Below, one piece after another: positions 54,940 through 63,999 of a DNA stretch of 64,000 nt (positions within the stretch are counted from its first letter, which is position 1; each line of letters starts with the position of its first letter). Below the pieces are notes generated by a model. That model did no database searches, was not told the DNA's origin, and was given only the letters and a program-made list of their open reading frames with translations. The stretch lies in the NCBI GenBank assembly GCA_015062235.1, contig SUUZ01000001.1, forward strand, positions 1 to 64,000, given 5' to 3'. The position numbers and the translations under genes were made by a program. The DNA comes from Alphaproteobacteria bacterium. Lineage in GTDB: Bacteria > Pseudomonadota > Alphaproteobacteria > RF32 > CAG-239.

Positions 54940-55589
54940 TTCGGATTTGTCTCTCTATTCTAGCACTTTTTATAACTATAATTATTCATGAGATTGCTCA
55001 TGGTTGGGTTGCATGGAAGCTAGGAGATAATACTGCAAAAGAAGAAGGAAGATTATCATTAAATCCAATAAAACATATTGATATATTTGGTACCATAATA
55101 CTTCCTATTATATTGTTTTTCTCTAAAACAGGCTTTGTCTTTGGTTGGGCAAAGCCTGTTCCTATAAACTACAAATCCTTTATTTCCCCTAAAAAAGACA
55201 TTGTTCTTATTGCTATTTCAGGTATTGCAGCTAACATTATTTTAGCCATTATCTCACTGTTATTGCTAAAACTAACATTCTTATTACCAGAAAATATTAT
55301 CAAAGGAATTTTAGCATATTTCTGTTTTAGCATGCTACTGTTCAACATTATATTTGCAGCTTTTAATTTACTACCAATTCCCCCATTAGATGGATCTAAA
55401 ATATTGTTAGGCTGGTCCGACAACCCTAAAATACAATATTTTTTAAACCAAAACCAAGCAGGACTAATCACAATAATTATTTTTGCATTTATATTACCAA
55501 CCATTTTGCAGGAATTTAATATATCATTTAACCCTTTTGTATCGTTTATACGCCATACCATATCTTTTGTAATCAATTTAATCATTTAA
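54936..55589 (+). CDS. M50 site-2-type membrane metalloprotease
   Basis: A 217-residue multi-spanning protein with zinc motif HEIAHGW near the N-terminus and PIPPLDGSKILLG, carrying the third zinc ligand Asp, later. It is the YwhC-like branch of the site-2 protease family, which has no PDZ domain. It may cleave membrane-bound factors. I start at ATG 54936, which overlaps the SPOR stop as ATGA, rather than an earlier ATG at 54915. It is followed by nagZ after 14 bp, so it is in the operon. Confidence 0.88.
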   Translation: MIRICLSILALFITIIIHEIAHGWVAWKLGDNTAKEEGRLSLNPIKHIDIFGTIILPIILFFSKTGFVFGWAKPVPINYKSFISPKKDIVLIAISGIAANIILAIISLLLLKLTFLLPENIIKGILAYFCFSMLLFNIIFAAFNLLPIPPLDGSKILLGWSDNPKIQYFLNQNQAGLITIIIFAFILPTILQEFNISFNPFVSFIRHTISFVINLII

Positions 55590-55603
55590 CAGGAAATATT
55601 TAA

Positions 55604-56686
55604 ATGGCCAAACCAATATTAGCAGCTTTTTTATCTTGCCAAGGAACACAACTTTCAGATGATGAAAAAGTCATTCTAAACCAAAGTAATCCTGTTGGTC
55701 TAACTCTTTTTGCTCGCAATATTAAAAATAAAATACAACTAAAACATCTAATACACGAAATAAAAGAAGTTATTGGACGAGATAACGTTTTAATTGCTAT
55801 TGATCAAGAGGGTGGACGCGTCAGAAGATTAAAAGAACCAGAATTTCGCCCTTACTCTTCTCAATGTGATATAGGTTGTTTAGATACCAAACAAGCAATT
55901 ATTGCAGCACAAATTCATGCTCAACTAATATCTTCAGATTTACATAATTTAGGAATAAATGTTAATTATGCTCCTGTATTAGACATTGCTTATCCTCAAA
56001 CAACCGAAGCTCTGCGATCTCGTTGTTTTTCTAACTCAGCAAAAACAATATCTATTTTAGGCGCAGAAATGATTAAAACATATACTCAAAATGGTATAAT
56101 TTCATGCATAAAACATATGCCAGGCCATGGTCTATCCGTTAGTGACCCTCATTTAGGCTTACCAATTATAGATATATCTCTAGAAGAACTTCAATATGAA
56201 ATGCAACCATTTAAAGACTGTAATTTTGCTCCATTCGGGATGACAGCTCATATTTTACTTCCACAAATAGACGATAAATTTCCACTAACCCAAAGTAAAA
56301 CAGGTATTCAAAAATTAATACGAGAACAAATTGGTTTTAATGGATTACTAATTTCCGATGCTATTGATATGAAAGCCCTCAAAGGATCAATAACCGAAAA
56401 AGCTCAATTATCATTATCCGCAGGATGTGATTGTGTTTGTTATTGCATGGGCAACATCGCCGAAATGCACGAACTAGTTCAAAATTGTCCTTACTTATCC
56501 GACATTGCAAATGAACGTCTAGACAAATCCTTGCAAATTTTGCATAATAGATTTGAAGTATCGGACTTAACAGAAAAGGTAGCCACATATAATCAACTAA
56601 TGGGACAAATAACCCCTTATAAAGATACGTATGATGCTACCGAAGTTTTACATAATATGACAGATAAAGGAATAAAAAATGTTTAG
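55604..56686 (+). CDS. nagZ: Beta-N-acetylhexosaminidase NagZ
   Basis: A glycoside hydrolase family 3 enzyme of 360 residues that removes GlcNAc from anhydromuropeptides in peptidoglycan recycling, in the cytosol. AIDQEGGRVRRL marks the sugar site. KHMPGHGLSVSDPHLGLP carries the flexible loop with the conserved Asp-His dyad. LISDAIDMKAL gives the nucleophile Asp. It sits in the order SPOR-nagZ that is common in Alphaproteobacteria. Its end overlaps the next small gene by 8 bp. Confidence 0.93.
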   Translation: MAKPILAAFLSCQGTQLSDDEKVILNQSNPVGLTLFARNIKNKIQLKHLIHEIKEVIGRDNVLIAIDQEGGRVRRLKEPEFRPYSSQCDIGCLDTKQAIIAAQIHAQLISSDLHNLGINVNYAPVLDIAYPQTTEALRSRCFSNSAKTISILGAEMIKTYTQNGIISCIKHMPGHGLSVSDPHLGLPIIDISLEELQYEMQPFKDCNFAPFGMTAHILLPQIDDKFPLTQSKTGIQKLIREQIGFNGLLISDAIDMKALKGSITEKAQLSLSAGCDCVCYCMGNIAEMHELVQNCPYLSDIANERLDKSLQILHNRFEVSDLTEKVATYNQLMGQITPYKDTYDATEVLHNMTDKGIKNV

Positions 56687-56906
56687 TTGGATTTTAATTG
56701 CTTTTGTAATTGCTTTGATTTTTGGCGTCATTAAAATTGAACAATTAAAAATGCTTGCCACAAAAATAGAACCTAAAGCTCGTGAACTATTTAGCAAAGC
56801 CCAAAAATGGACCGAAGCTAAGACAGCAGAAATTAAAGCATCTACAAATAAAAAAGCAACCTCAGATAAAACTACAACTGAAGAAAATACCGAAAATAAA
56901 GAATAG
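56679..56906 (+). CDS. Small single-span membrane protein
   Basis: The first 18 residues form one hydrophobic segment (FSWILIAFVIALIFGVI), followed by an amphipathic stretch (KMLATKIEPKARELFSKAQK) and an acidic, lysine- and threonine-rich tail. The order of helix, amphipathic helix and polar tail recalls TatA, and the position after nagZ is where many Alphaproteobacteria carry scpA, scpB and tatA. The TatA FG signature is present only as FGV, so I do not assign it. It overlaps nagZ by 8 bp. The function is unknown. Confidence 0.6.
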   Translation: MFSWILIAFVIALIFGVIKIEQLKMLATKIEPKARELFSKAQKWTEAKTAEIKASTNKKATSDKTTTEENTENKE

Positions 56907-57016
56907 ATATTATTTTGCTCTAAAACCAAAACATTATAGCTTTTTAGTTCAGCTTATGTTATAGTATACTTATAAGTCTACAGTAAATAGACGTTTTGTA
57001 TCATGGGAGAATCCAG

Positions 57017-57442
57017 ATGAGTATAGGTTCAACACGCAAAGTGAACACCAGTCCGTCTACCACATCAAGAGTAGATGCGAGGTCGTTATATGCAAATAAT
57101 CATTCGCAATTTGTTGAAAATATTGATACAACAAACAACGTTTCTGTGAATGACGAAAGTGGTCGTAATCATAATCAACAACAAAATAGAAATCCATCTA
57201 GACAACCGCCTACCGACTTTAGCTCTGCTACCCCTGATATATCAAATAGCATTGGAGCAATGGCGGTAAGCGGTGTTTTTGAAGATGATGATATTATGCA
57301 TAACAACAACCATAAAATAGGCGTTTATACCAACAACCAATCAATCATTAAAGACGAAGAAGTTGAACGAACAGGACGCAGCTATCTTAAGCATTTTTAT
57401 GAAAAAAATGAACATCTTATTGATGTTGACGAGCTTGTTTAG
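57017..57442 (+). CDS. Hypothetical polar, Asn/Ser-rich protein
   Basis: A 141-residue protein without recognised domains. It is strongly hydrophilic, with many Asn, Ser, Asp and His residues (VNDESGRNHNQQQNRNPSRQ), and is probably disordered. IGAMAVSGVFEDDDIMHNNN and YLKHFYEKNEHLIDVDELV are the most structured parts. I start at ATG 57017, where GGGAGA precedes; a longer start at 56996 is less convincing. The end overlaps the convergent small gene by 26 bp, which is unusual but not impossible. Confidence 0.55.
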   Translation: MSIGSTRKVNTSPSTTSRVDARSLYANNHSQFVENIDTTNNVSVNDESGRNHNQQQNRNPSRQPPTDFSSATPDISNSIGAMAVSGVFEDDDIMHNNNHKIGVYTNNQSIIKDEEVERTGRSYLKHFYEKNEHLIDVDELV

Positions 57443-57632
57443 TACCATCCACCATATTTTCAACAACATTAGCTGCATTTGTGGCCATTTCTTGCGTTCC
57501 TTGACTTACTTGTGATGCTACATTACCAACTGTTGTCTGGCTATTTATACTACCATCATAACAACCTTTAATAACTAAATACAAAACAATTATTACCAAC
57601 AAATAAATTAAATATTTAAAAAATGTTCCCAT
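57417..57632 (-). CDS. Small single-span membrane protein
   Basis: A 71-residue protein with one hydrophobic segment (FKYLIYLLVIIVLYLVIKGC) near the N-terminus and a polar tail rich in Asn, Gln, Thr and Val. GGAGG at a good distance before the ATG supports a real gene. A cysteine at residue 24 follows the hydrophobic segment, but no lipobox is convincing. The function is unknown. It overlaps the convergent gene at its 3' end. Confidence 0.55.
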   Translation of the reverse strand: MGTFFKYLIYLLVIIVLYLVIKGCYDGSINSQTTVGNVASQVSQGTQEMATNAANVVENMVDGTKQARQHQ

Positions 57633-57674
57633 TTTCTATTTCCTCCAATATAAAAAATTATCAATGTCTATATA

Positions 57675-58331
57675 TTATCTACGAAGCAAATTTAAACCAC
57701 GTGCTTTTACAATTCTTTTTCTAATAGGATGAATATCATAATCTTTCATTTTCTCTCTAATATAACGAGAAACTGTCGTCCAATGGATCCCAAAAGTTCT
57801 AGATATCTCTGCCTTTGTAATACCACATCTCAATAACATGGCTATTTTTTCTTCTTTACCAGCTAAACGTGAATAATTTTTTCCCTTTGGTCTACCCAAT
57901 CTCTTTCCTTCAGCTTTAACTCGTGCTAAACTTTCTTTTGTTCTTTGCGATATAAGTTGACGCTCAATTTCTGCAGATAAACCAAATGCAAAAGCTAATA
58001 CCTTAGATTGAATATCCGCCCCTAATTTATAGTTTTCTTTAATTGTCCAAACTTGACAATTTCGATACATACAATGATGCAAAATACTCATAACCTGCAA
58101 CAAATTACGCCCCAAACGAGAAAGTTCTGTTGCAATTAAAATATCTCCACTTTTAAGCTTATGTAACACATTACCTAATTGCCTAGCTTCCAAATCTTTA
58201 GTTGATGATATCGTCTCTTCCACCCACTTATGTATTTTTATTCCATTTACTTTAGCATAATTACTAATCTCAAATTTTTGATTTTCTCTATGCTGATGAG
58301 TTGTAGATATCCTTATGTATGCATATATCAT
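57675..58331 (-). CDS. Serine resolvase/invertase with intact active site
   Basis: A 218-residue small serine recombinase: YIRIST (5-10) with Arg7 and Ser9, SRLGRN (71-76) with Arg72 and Arg75, the E-helix EIERQLISQRTKES (121-134), and a C-terminal helix-turn-helix (165-190). All catalytic residues are present. Such enzymes invert or resolve DNA at short sites. It stands alone, with no neighbouring transposase, behind a palindrome at 58341-58367. A resolvase of a plasmid or transposon, a host site-specific invertase, and an enzyme that flips the segment at 113-262 are all possible. The last is speculative. Confidence 0.85.
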   Translation of the reverse strand: MIYAYIRISTTHQHRENQKFEISNYAKVNGIKIHKWVEETISSTKDLEARQLGNVLHKLKSGDILIATELSRLGRNLLQVMSILHHCMYRNCQVWTIKENYKLGADIQSKVLAFAFGLSAEIERQLISQRTKESLARVKAEGKRLGRPKGKNYSRLAGKEEKIAMLLRCGITKAEISRTFGIHWTTVSRYIREKMKDYDIHPIRKRIVKARGLNLLRR

Positions 58332-58340
58332 ATTATTTCC

Positions 58341-58367
58341 TTTTCTGTAAATTATAGTTACAGAAAA
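58341..58367. promoter_or_regulatory. Palindrome upstream of the resolvase gene
   Basis: TTTTCTGTAA (58341-58350) and TTACAGAAAA (58358-58367) are exact complements with a 7-base centre. It overlaps the ribosome site AAGGAA of the resolvase, only ten bases from its start. It may be an operator for autoregulation or part of a crossover site. Confidence 0.55.
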
Positions 58368-58402
58368 AACTGATATATCAATGCACTAAAAAAACAAAAC
58401 AA

Positions 58403-58440
58403 CTAAAAAAAAATACCGCCCATTCAGACTGGGCGGTATT
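58403..58440 (-). terminator. Terminator of the TPR gene
   Basis: On the minus strand AATACCGCCCA and TGGGCGGTATT pair, followed by nine or more T. It ends the TPR gene before the resolvase gene. Confidence 0.85.
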
Positions 58441-58459
58441 AAATAAAAAATTATTATTT

Positions 58460-59443
58460 TCAATCCAAATCATCAGGATTTGGTAAATCAATCTTAATTT
58501 TTGGAGCGCTATCATCCTGAGGAACAAGAGCCTGTAAAGTACCAACAGCCTTTTTGCGTTTAAGTTTATTAACAAACTTTAATGAACGCTGAGCATCCCA
58601 TTTTTTCTTTCCTTCTTCCCTTTGGAATATTTGTTGATAAACTTCTGATGCTTGATCAAACTCAGACAATTTTGTTAAACACGAGGCCAATCCATCATAA
58701 AGCTTGTGATGATAACGATTACCGACAATCAACTGTGCCTTTTTATAACATTTAAGCGCATCATTAAACTTCATCATTTTTTGATATACAAAGCCAATCG
58801 AAATCCATGCTTGAATTTCTCTATTGTCAATATTCAAAATTTTAGTAAAACATTTAATAGCAGAACTATTATCACCCATCAACTGATAAGTAACACCAAC
58901 ACCATTCCATGCTTTTATATTATTCTTATCAGTTGCTAGAACTTTTTTGAAAAAAGAGATAGCTCTCTCATATTGCTTCAATTTCTGTAAAGTAACAGCA
59001 ACACTAAGCAATGTCTGAGCATGAACATTATCAATCTTCATAGCTTCTTCCAACACATCTAATGCTTCCTTATAAGCAAACATATGTTGCAAAGCTATAG
59101 CCTTACCATTTAAAGCCTCCAACGAAGTCTTATCTAAAGCAACAGCCTCATTAAAGCATTGGATTGCATCCTTGTACAATCCTCTCATACTCAGTGTAAC
59201 ACCCTTATTATTCAAAACCTCAACGGAATTTGGATTAATCTCTAAAGCCTTATCAAAACACTCCACAGCCTCAGTATATTTACTAAGCTTTTGATAAGCG
59301 AACCCCTTAGAATTAAGCGACTTCCATGAATCAGGCTGCTCTGCTATTGCAGCATCAAACTGAGCTATAGCCTCTCGATACATTCCTTGATCAAGAAGTT
59401 CTTGTCCTCTCTTATATGAGGTATTATCGTTCGATTTTACCAT
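58460..59443 (-). CDS. TPR-repeat protein
   Basis: The first 280 residues of this 327-residue protein are tandem TPR repeats of 34 residues (such as YREAIAQFDAAIAEQPDSWK and YTEAVECFDKALEINPNSVE), some seven of them. The last 45 residues are basic, then polar, and have no TPR pattern. TPR arrays bind protein partners. There is no signal peptide, so it is cytosolic. It lies downstream of moxR-like and DUF58 genes on the same strand, across an 81-bp gap, and ends at a strong terminator. Confidence 0.85.
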   Translation of the reverse strand: MVKSNDNTSYKRGQELLDQGMYREAIAQFDAAIAEQPDSWKSLNSKGFAYQKLSKYTEAVECFDKALEINPNSVEVLNNKGVTLSMRGLYKDAIQCFNEAVALDKTSLEALNGKAIALQHMFAYKEALDVLEEAMKIDNVHAQTLLSVAVTLQKLKQYERAISFFKKVLATDKNNIKAWNGVGVTYQLMGDNSSAIKCFTKILNIDNREIQAWISIGFVYQKMMKFNDALKCYKKAQLIVGNRYHHKLYDGLASCLTKLSEFDQASEVYQQIFQREEGKKKWDAQRSLKFVNKLKRKKAVGTLQALVPQDDSAPKIKIDLPNPDDLD

Positions 59444-59524
59444 TTTTCTCTCTTTTCAATTATAAAGTTCAAAATAATTACATCGGCAAATCTACCATAG
59501 ATAACACTTTATGTCAAGATTCCT

Positions 59525-60478
59525 CTACAATATTTTTAGACCGTTTATAAAGCTCATACTCGAACTAAAATCAATCATTTTACAGCCTATTTTTCGACAA
59601 AATTGCTTACGTTCCTGCCTTTTGGTAGCAAAATAGTCTGCATATTTTTTCTGATAAATTTTACTAGAGGAATCGAAAACAATTTTTTCATCACCAAATT
59701 GAGCCATATATTGTCCTGCTGTTGGTGCCTTTTCTTCTAATTTATCAAATATATTTATCAAATACATATCGGTTTTTTTAGCTAAAGCTGCTAGTTCCAT
59801 ATCATAATCAGCATTCCAACCAATAAAAGAGCTAATAACAAACAAACTAGCTTTATTTTTGATATTTGCTTGCAACATTTTAAGAGATTTTATGCGTTGA
59901 GCACTATCATTATATTCCTTTTGTAGTATTTGCTTGCCTACTTCACTTATTTTTTTTAAAACTGCTGCTAGATAAGCTCTATCATTTTTTGCTTTATATA
60001 GCCACGAATTTTTTCCATCAAATATAATACAGCCAAATCTATCTTTATTATTGAGAGCAATCCAAGCAATTAGTGCTGCAAATTTTGATGCTGTAACCGA
60101 TTTTAGCTCATAAGATGAACCAAACAACATCATTTGAGATAAATCAAGCCAAACATAAATTTCTCTGTCTTTTTCTTCCATATATATTTTGGTATATGGC
60201 TTTTCTTTTCTGGCTGTAACTCGCCAATCAATATCTCTAACATCATCTCCAAAATGATATTCTCTTATTTCCTCCATTTCTATACCACGCCCTTTAAATG
60301 CAGATTTTATATCTCCTGTTTGGGCAGAATATGTTTTGTGTTTATAACTATTTTGCATATATGCTACATATTTGCGCATATTCATTAATTCGTCTAATGT
60401 AGCATAAAGCCCATTATCATCAGACTGAGGAAGTTTGGTTTTCATAAATTTAGATGATATTTTCTTTATTTTTACCAT
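59525..60478 (-). CDS. DUF58-domain protein
   Basis: A 317-residue protein with the DUF58 core EIREYHFGDDVRDIDWRVTA near residue 70-90, followed by EKPYTKIYMEEKDREIYVWL, which links to a von Willebrand A-like fold (VWLDLSQMM, a partial metal-ion site). DUF58 proteins commonly accompany MoxR ATPases and are thought to act in protein maturation or envelope stress. It follows the MoxR gene by 25 bp. No membrane segment is present, in contrast to many homologues. Confidence 0.87.
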   Translation of the reverse strand: MVKIKKISSKFMKTKLPQSDDNGLYATLDELMNMRKYVAYMQNSYKHKTYSAQTGDIKSAFKGRGIEMEEIREYHFGDDVRDIDWRVTARKEKPYTKIYMEEKDREIYVWLDLSQMMLFGSSYELKSVTASKFAALIAWIALNNKDRFGCIIFDGKNSWLYKAKNDRAYLAAVLKKISEVGKQILQKEYNDSAQRIKSLKMLQANIKNKASLFVISSFIGWNADYDMELAALAKKTDMYLINIFDKLEEKAPTAGQYMAQFGDEKIVFDSSSKIYQKKYADYFATKRQERKQFCRKIGCKMIDFSSSMSFINGLKIL

Positions 60479-60503
60479 TTACCTTTGTTTCCTTTATAAA
60501 AAA

Positions 60504-61466
60504 TTAAGGTAAAGGTACAACTTTTAAGAGCGATGCAATAACATTATCAGAGGTCATTCCTTCTGCCTGTGCTTCAAAGCTCAATATAATTCTATGACGC
60601 AAAACATCATATACAACAGCATGTACATCTTCTGGCGATACAAAATCTTTTCCTCTAAGCCAAGCATTTACTCTAGAACATCTATCTAATGCTAATGTAG
60701 CTCTAGGACTTGCACCATAAGCAACATATCCTTTAAGCGCATTATTATATTTTTCAGGATTACGAGTAGCCATAATAAGTTGAACTAAATATTCTTCTAT
60801 TTTTTCACTCATATGTACAGCAAAAGCCTCTTCTCTAGCAGCTAATATATCTTCTATAGAAACTTCTGAAGATAATTTATTATTTTTACCACTAATTTCG
60901 CCACGAACCAGCCTTAAAATTTTTTTCTCAACTTCTGCATTAGGATGTTCAACTTTTACATGCATCAAAAATCTATCTAATTGGGCTTCTGGCAAATTAT
61001 AAGTTCCTTCATGCTCTATTGGATTTTGGGTAGCCATTACCATAAACAATTTTGGTAAATCATATCTTTTGCCACCAACACTAACTTGACGTTCAGCCAT
61101 TGCTTCTAATAAAGCGGACTGCACTTTAGCAGGGGCTCGGTTAATTTCGTCAGCTAAAACCAAATTAGCAAAAACTGGACCTTTTCTAAATTCAAATTTT
61201 CCAGTAGATGTCACATAAATTTCGCTTCCAGTAACATCAGATGGCAACAAATCTGGTGTAAATTGTATTCGGTTATAGTCGGCTTTAATCATTGAAGCAA
61301 GGGTTTTAATAGCCTTTGTTTTAGCCAAACCTGGAGCACCTTCAACTAATATATTTCCATCAGCCAAAAGTGTAATCAACAATTTGTTGACCAAGTCCTC
61401 TTGCCCTAAGATATTTGAATTCATATTATTCTGCAACTCGACGATTTTATTACGTATTTCAGACAT
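60504..61466 (-). CDS. MoxR-family AAA ATPase
   Basis: A 320-residue AAA+ ATPase: EGAPGLAKTKAI near residue 39 (Walker A), LADEINRAPAKVQSALLEAM (Walker B) and ATQNPIEHEGTYNLPEAQLD (sensor 1). The MoxR group assists assembly of metal- or cofactor-containing complexes or acts in stress. The next gene encodes a DUF58 partner, as usual, and a TPR protein follows. It is divergent from the helicase gene, with a 102-bp gap. Confidence 0.9.
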   Translation of the reverse strand: MSEIRNKIVELQNNMNSNILGQEDLVNKLLITLLADGNILVEGAPGLAKTKAIKTLASMIKADYNRIQFTPDLLPSDVTGSEIYVTSTGKFEFRKGPVFANLVLADEINRAPAKVQSALLEAMAERQVSVGGKRYDLPKLFMVMATQNPIEHEGTYNLPEAQLDRFLMHVKVEHPNAEVEKKILRLVRGEISGKNNKLSSEVSIEDILAAREEAFAVHMSEKIEEYLVQLIMATRNPEKYNNALKGYVAYGASPRATLALDRCSRVNAWLRGKDFVSPEDVHAVVYDVLRHRIILSFEAQAEGMTSDNVIASLLKVVPLP

Positions 61467-61568
61467 TTTTCATATTCCTTTTTTTGCTAAAAAGTCCAAT
61501 TTTGTTCTTTTCATATAAGAATATATTATATATATTGCTTAAAGGTTAAAAAAACAAGAAGATTAACA

Positions 61569-63845
61569 ATGAACAACTTTTTTGATTTGAGCGAAGAAAC
61601 TAATACAACAGAAGATAACATTTCAGCACTAATGCCCAAGCTTAGTTGGCTTGATGTATTAAATCCAGAGCAACGTCAGGCTGTTGAAACAACTCAAGGT
61701 CCTGTTTTGGTACTATCAGGTGCTGGAACAGGAAAAACCAAAGTTCTTACATCTAGACTAGCTTATATCTTAGCAAAAGGTCTTGCTTTACCTTGGGAAT
61801 GTTTGGTAGTAACTTTTACCAATCGTGCCGCTAAAGAGATGAAAGAACGTGTCTATAATCTTATTGGTGAAGCTGCATCTTCTGTATGGTTGGGAACTTT
61901 TCACAGTATATGTGTTAAAATATTGCGTGCTCACGCAGAAATTGTTGGTCTAAAAAGCAACTTTACAATTCTTGGCGAAGATGATCAAAAACGCTTAATT
62001 AAACAAATTTGTGAACAACATGGGATTGATGATAAAAAATATCCTCCTCAGTCAATAGTTGAAAAAATAAGTCTTTGGAAAGACAAAGGTATAACTGTTG
62101 AAAAAATAGGAACAGATTTCAAAGAAAATATCACAACCAAATTATACAAACTATACCAAGCTCGTCTTAAAGAGCTAAACTGTGTTGATTTTGGCGATAT
62201 TATTTTATATTCGATTCAAATTTTGATGAGTGAAAAAGATATTTTAGAAAAATATCAAAATCGTTTCAAATATATAATGGTTGATGAATATCAAGATACC
62301 AATGTTAGTCAATATTTGCTTATACGCCTTCTTTGTCAAAAATATCGCAATATATGTTGCGTGGGAGATGATGACCAATCAATTTATTCTTGGCGCGGTG
62401 CTGAAATTGAAAACATTCTTCGTTTTAACAAAGACTTCGACGATGCTGTTATAGTTAGGCTTGAACAAAACTATCGTTCTACTGGTCATATTTTGGCTGC
62501 AGCCTCAAGTTTAATTACCAACAATTCTGGTCGTTTGGGCAAAACCCTAAAAGTAGCCCAAAATTCGCCAGCAAATAAGGTAGATAATTCTAAAATAAAA
62601 GTTATTAGCACCTATTCTGGAGATGATGAGGCAGGTTTAATTGCTGAAGAAATTGAAAACAATCATCGTAATGGGTATGCATATTCTGACATTGCTATAC
62701 TTGTACGTACAGCTGCTCAAACACGAATTTTAGAAGAAAAATTTATATCAGAAGCAATTCCTTATCAAGTTATTGGCGGATTAAAGTTTTACGAACGAGC
62801 AGAAATCAGAGATGCTTTAGCATATTTTAGAGTCATATTACAACCACATGATGATCTTGCTTTTGAACGTATAATTAATAAACCAGCTCGTGGTATTGGT
62901 GCCAAATCAATTGAAAAATTTCAAAACGAAGCTCGAACAAACCACATATCTCTTTATATGGCAGTTGAAAAGATGTTAAAAGAAGGTGCTATTACTGGAA
63001 AATCCAAAACATCTCTTCAGCAATTAATGGATAATTTTAAAGAGTGGCGTATTGCGGCAAATGTTGTATCAGCAGATGATATAGCAACATCTGTATTACA
63101 GGAAAGTGGCTATTATGAAATGCTAAAAAATGATACATCGGCTGATGCGCCTAGTCGTTTAGACAACTTAAAAGAATTATTAAACGTTATGAGCGATACC
63201 CAAAATTATCCTAATTTATCAGCATTTATGGAACATGTAAGCTTAGTTATGGATAATGATAACGATGCAAATGAAAACAAAGTTCGTATAATAACATTAC
63301 ATTCAGCTAAAGGATTAGAATTTGATGTTGTTTTCCTACCAGGATGGGAAGAAAATTTATTTCCACATCAACGTTCGTTAGATGAAGGCGAAGCATCACT
63401 CGAGGAGGAACGTCGTTTAGCTTATGTCGCAATAACCAGAGCTAAACATAAACTTTATATATCTATGGCTCACAATCGCCGTGTTTATGGTCAATGGCAA
63501 AACAACCTTCCCTCTCGTTTTATTAATGAACTTCCAAGAGCTAATATTGAGCTAATTAACAAATGTTCATATTTTAACTCGAATCAATCATCATATCACT
63601 CTAACTACAACCTAAACTTCAAAAAAGTTTATAACAACGACTCTTTTGAAGAAGTAATATTTGATGGTGATAGACGTTATAGTTACACACGAGAAAAACC
63701 AAATAATAATTTAGGTAAAAGAGTATATCATCAAACTTTTGGTTATGGTAAAATAGTGGCTCAAGATGGCAATACTGTTCAGGTTTGTTTTGATTCTGGT
63801 GGCATTAAAAAACTCATGAGTTCATATTTGAAAATTGTTGGATAA
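61569..63845 (+). CDS. uvrD: UvrD/PcrA-type DNA helicase
   Basis: A 758-residue superfamily 1A helicase: LSGAGTGKTKVLTSRLAYIL (Walker A), VDEYQDTNVSQYLLI (motif II), DDQSIYSWRGAE (motif III), EQNYRSTGHIL (motif IV) and TLHSAKGLEFDVVFLPGWEE (motif V). The last 60 residues form the Tudor-like domain of the PcrA/UvrD type (GKRVYHQTFGYGKIVAQDG). It unwinds DNA in excision and mismatch repair, and MutL (also in this window) is a known partner in E. coli. Length is normal. Confidence 0.93.
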   Translation: MNNFFDLSEETNTTEDNISALMPKLSWLDVLNPEQRQAVETTQGPVLVLSGAGTGKTKVLTSRLAYILAKGLALPWECLVVTFTNRAAKEMKERVYNLIGEAASSVWLGTFHSICVKILRAHAEIVGLKSNFTILGEDDQKRLIKQICEQHGIDDKKYPPQSIVEKISLWKDKGITVEKIGTDFKENITTKLYKLYQARLKELNCVDFGDIILYSIQILMSEKDILEKYQNRFKYIMVDEYQDTNVSQYLLIRLLCQKYRNICCVGDDDQSIYSWRGAEIENILRFNKDFDDAVIVRLEQNYRSTGHILAAASSLITNNSGRLGKTLKVAQNSPANKVDNSKIKVISTYSGDDEAGLIAEEIENNHRNGYAYSDIAILVRTAAQTRILEEKFISEAIPYQVIGGLKFYERAEIRDALAYFRVILQPHDDLAFERIINKPARGIGAKSIEKFQNEARTNHISLYMAVEKMLKEGAITGKSKTSLQQLMDNFKEWRIAANVVSADDIATSVLQESGYYEMLKNDTSADAPSRLDNLKELLNVMSDTQNYPNLSAFMEHVSLVMDNDNDANENKVRIITLHSAKGLEFDVVFLPGWEENLFPHQRSLDEGEASLEEERRLAYVAITRAKHKLYISMAHNRRVYGQWQNNLPSRFINELPRANIELINKCSYFNSNQSSYHSNYNLNFKKVYNNDSFEEVIFDGDRRYSYTREKPNNNLGKRVYHQTFGYGKIVAQDGNTVQVCFDSGGIKKLMSSYLKIVG

Positions 63846-63924
63846 AATTATTTTTTTCAAACTCTTCAAAAATATTTATTGACAAAGGCAAATATAAATA
63901 TTATTAAAGATTTCGAATTTGTTG

Positions 63925-63999
63925 GCGGGTTAGCTCAGTCGGTAGAGCGGAGGAATCATAATCCTTGTGTCGTGGGTTCGAATCCCTCACCCGCTACCA
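63925..63999 (+). tRNA. tRNA with anticodon CAT (elongator Met, possibly Ile2)
   Basis: Acceptor GGCGGGT pairs with ACCCGCT (one G-U), D-arm TAGCTCAG, anticodon stem GAGGA/TCCTT with loop ATCATAA, T-arm with GTTCGAA, discriminator A and encoded CCA. The acceptor lacks the initiator mismatch, so it is not tRNA-fMet. Elongator Met is likeliest. The lysidine-modified Ile tRNA also has CAT, and sequence alone does not fully separate them. Confidence 0.85.

Noticed and set aside
56679..56906. TatA twin-arginine translocase subunit
   Set aside because: The helix and amphipathic-helix layout and the place after nagZ are similar, but the conserved FG hinge and Pro-Glu segment are missing and no tatB or tatC follows.
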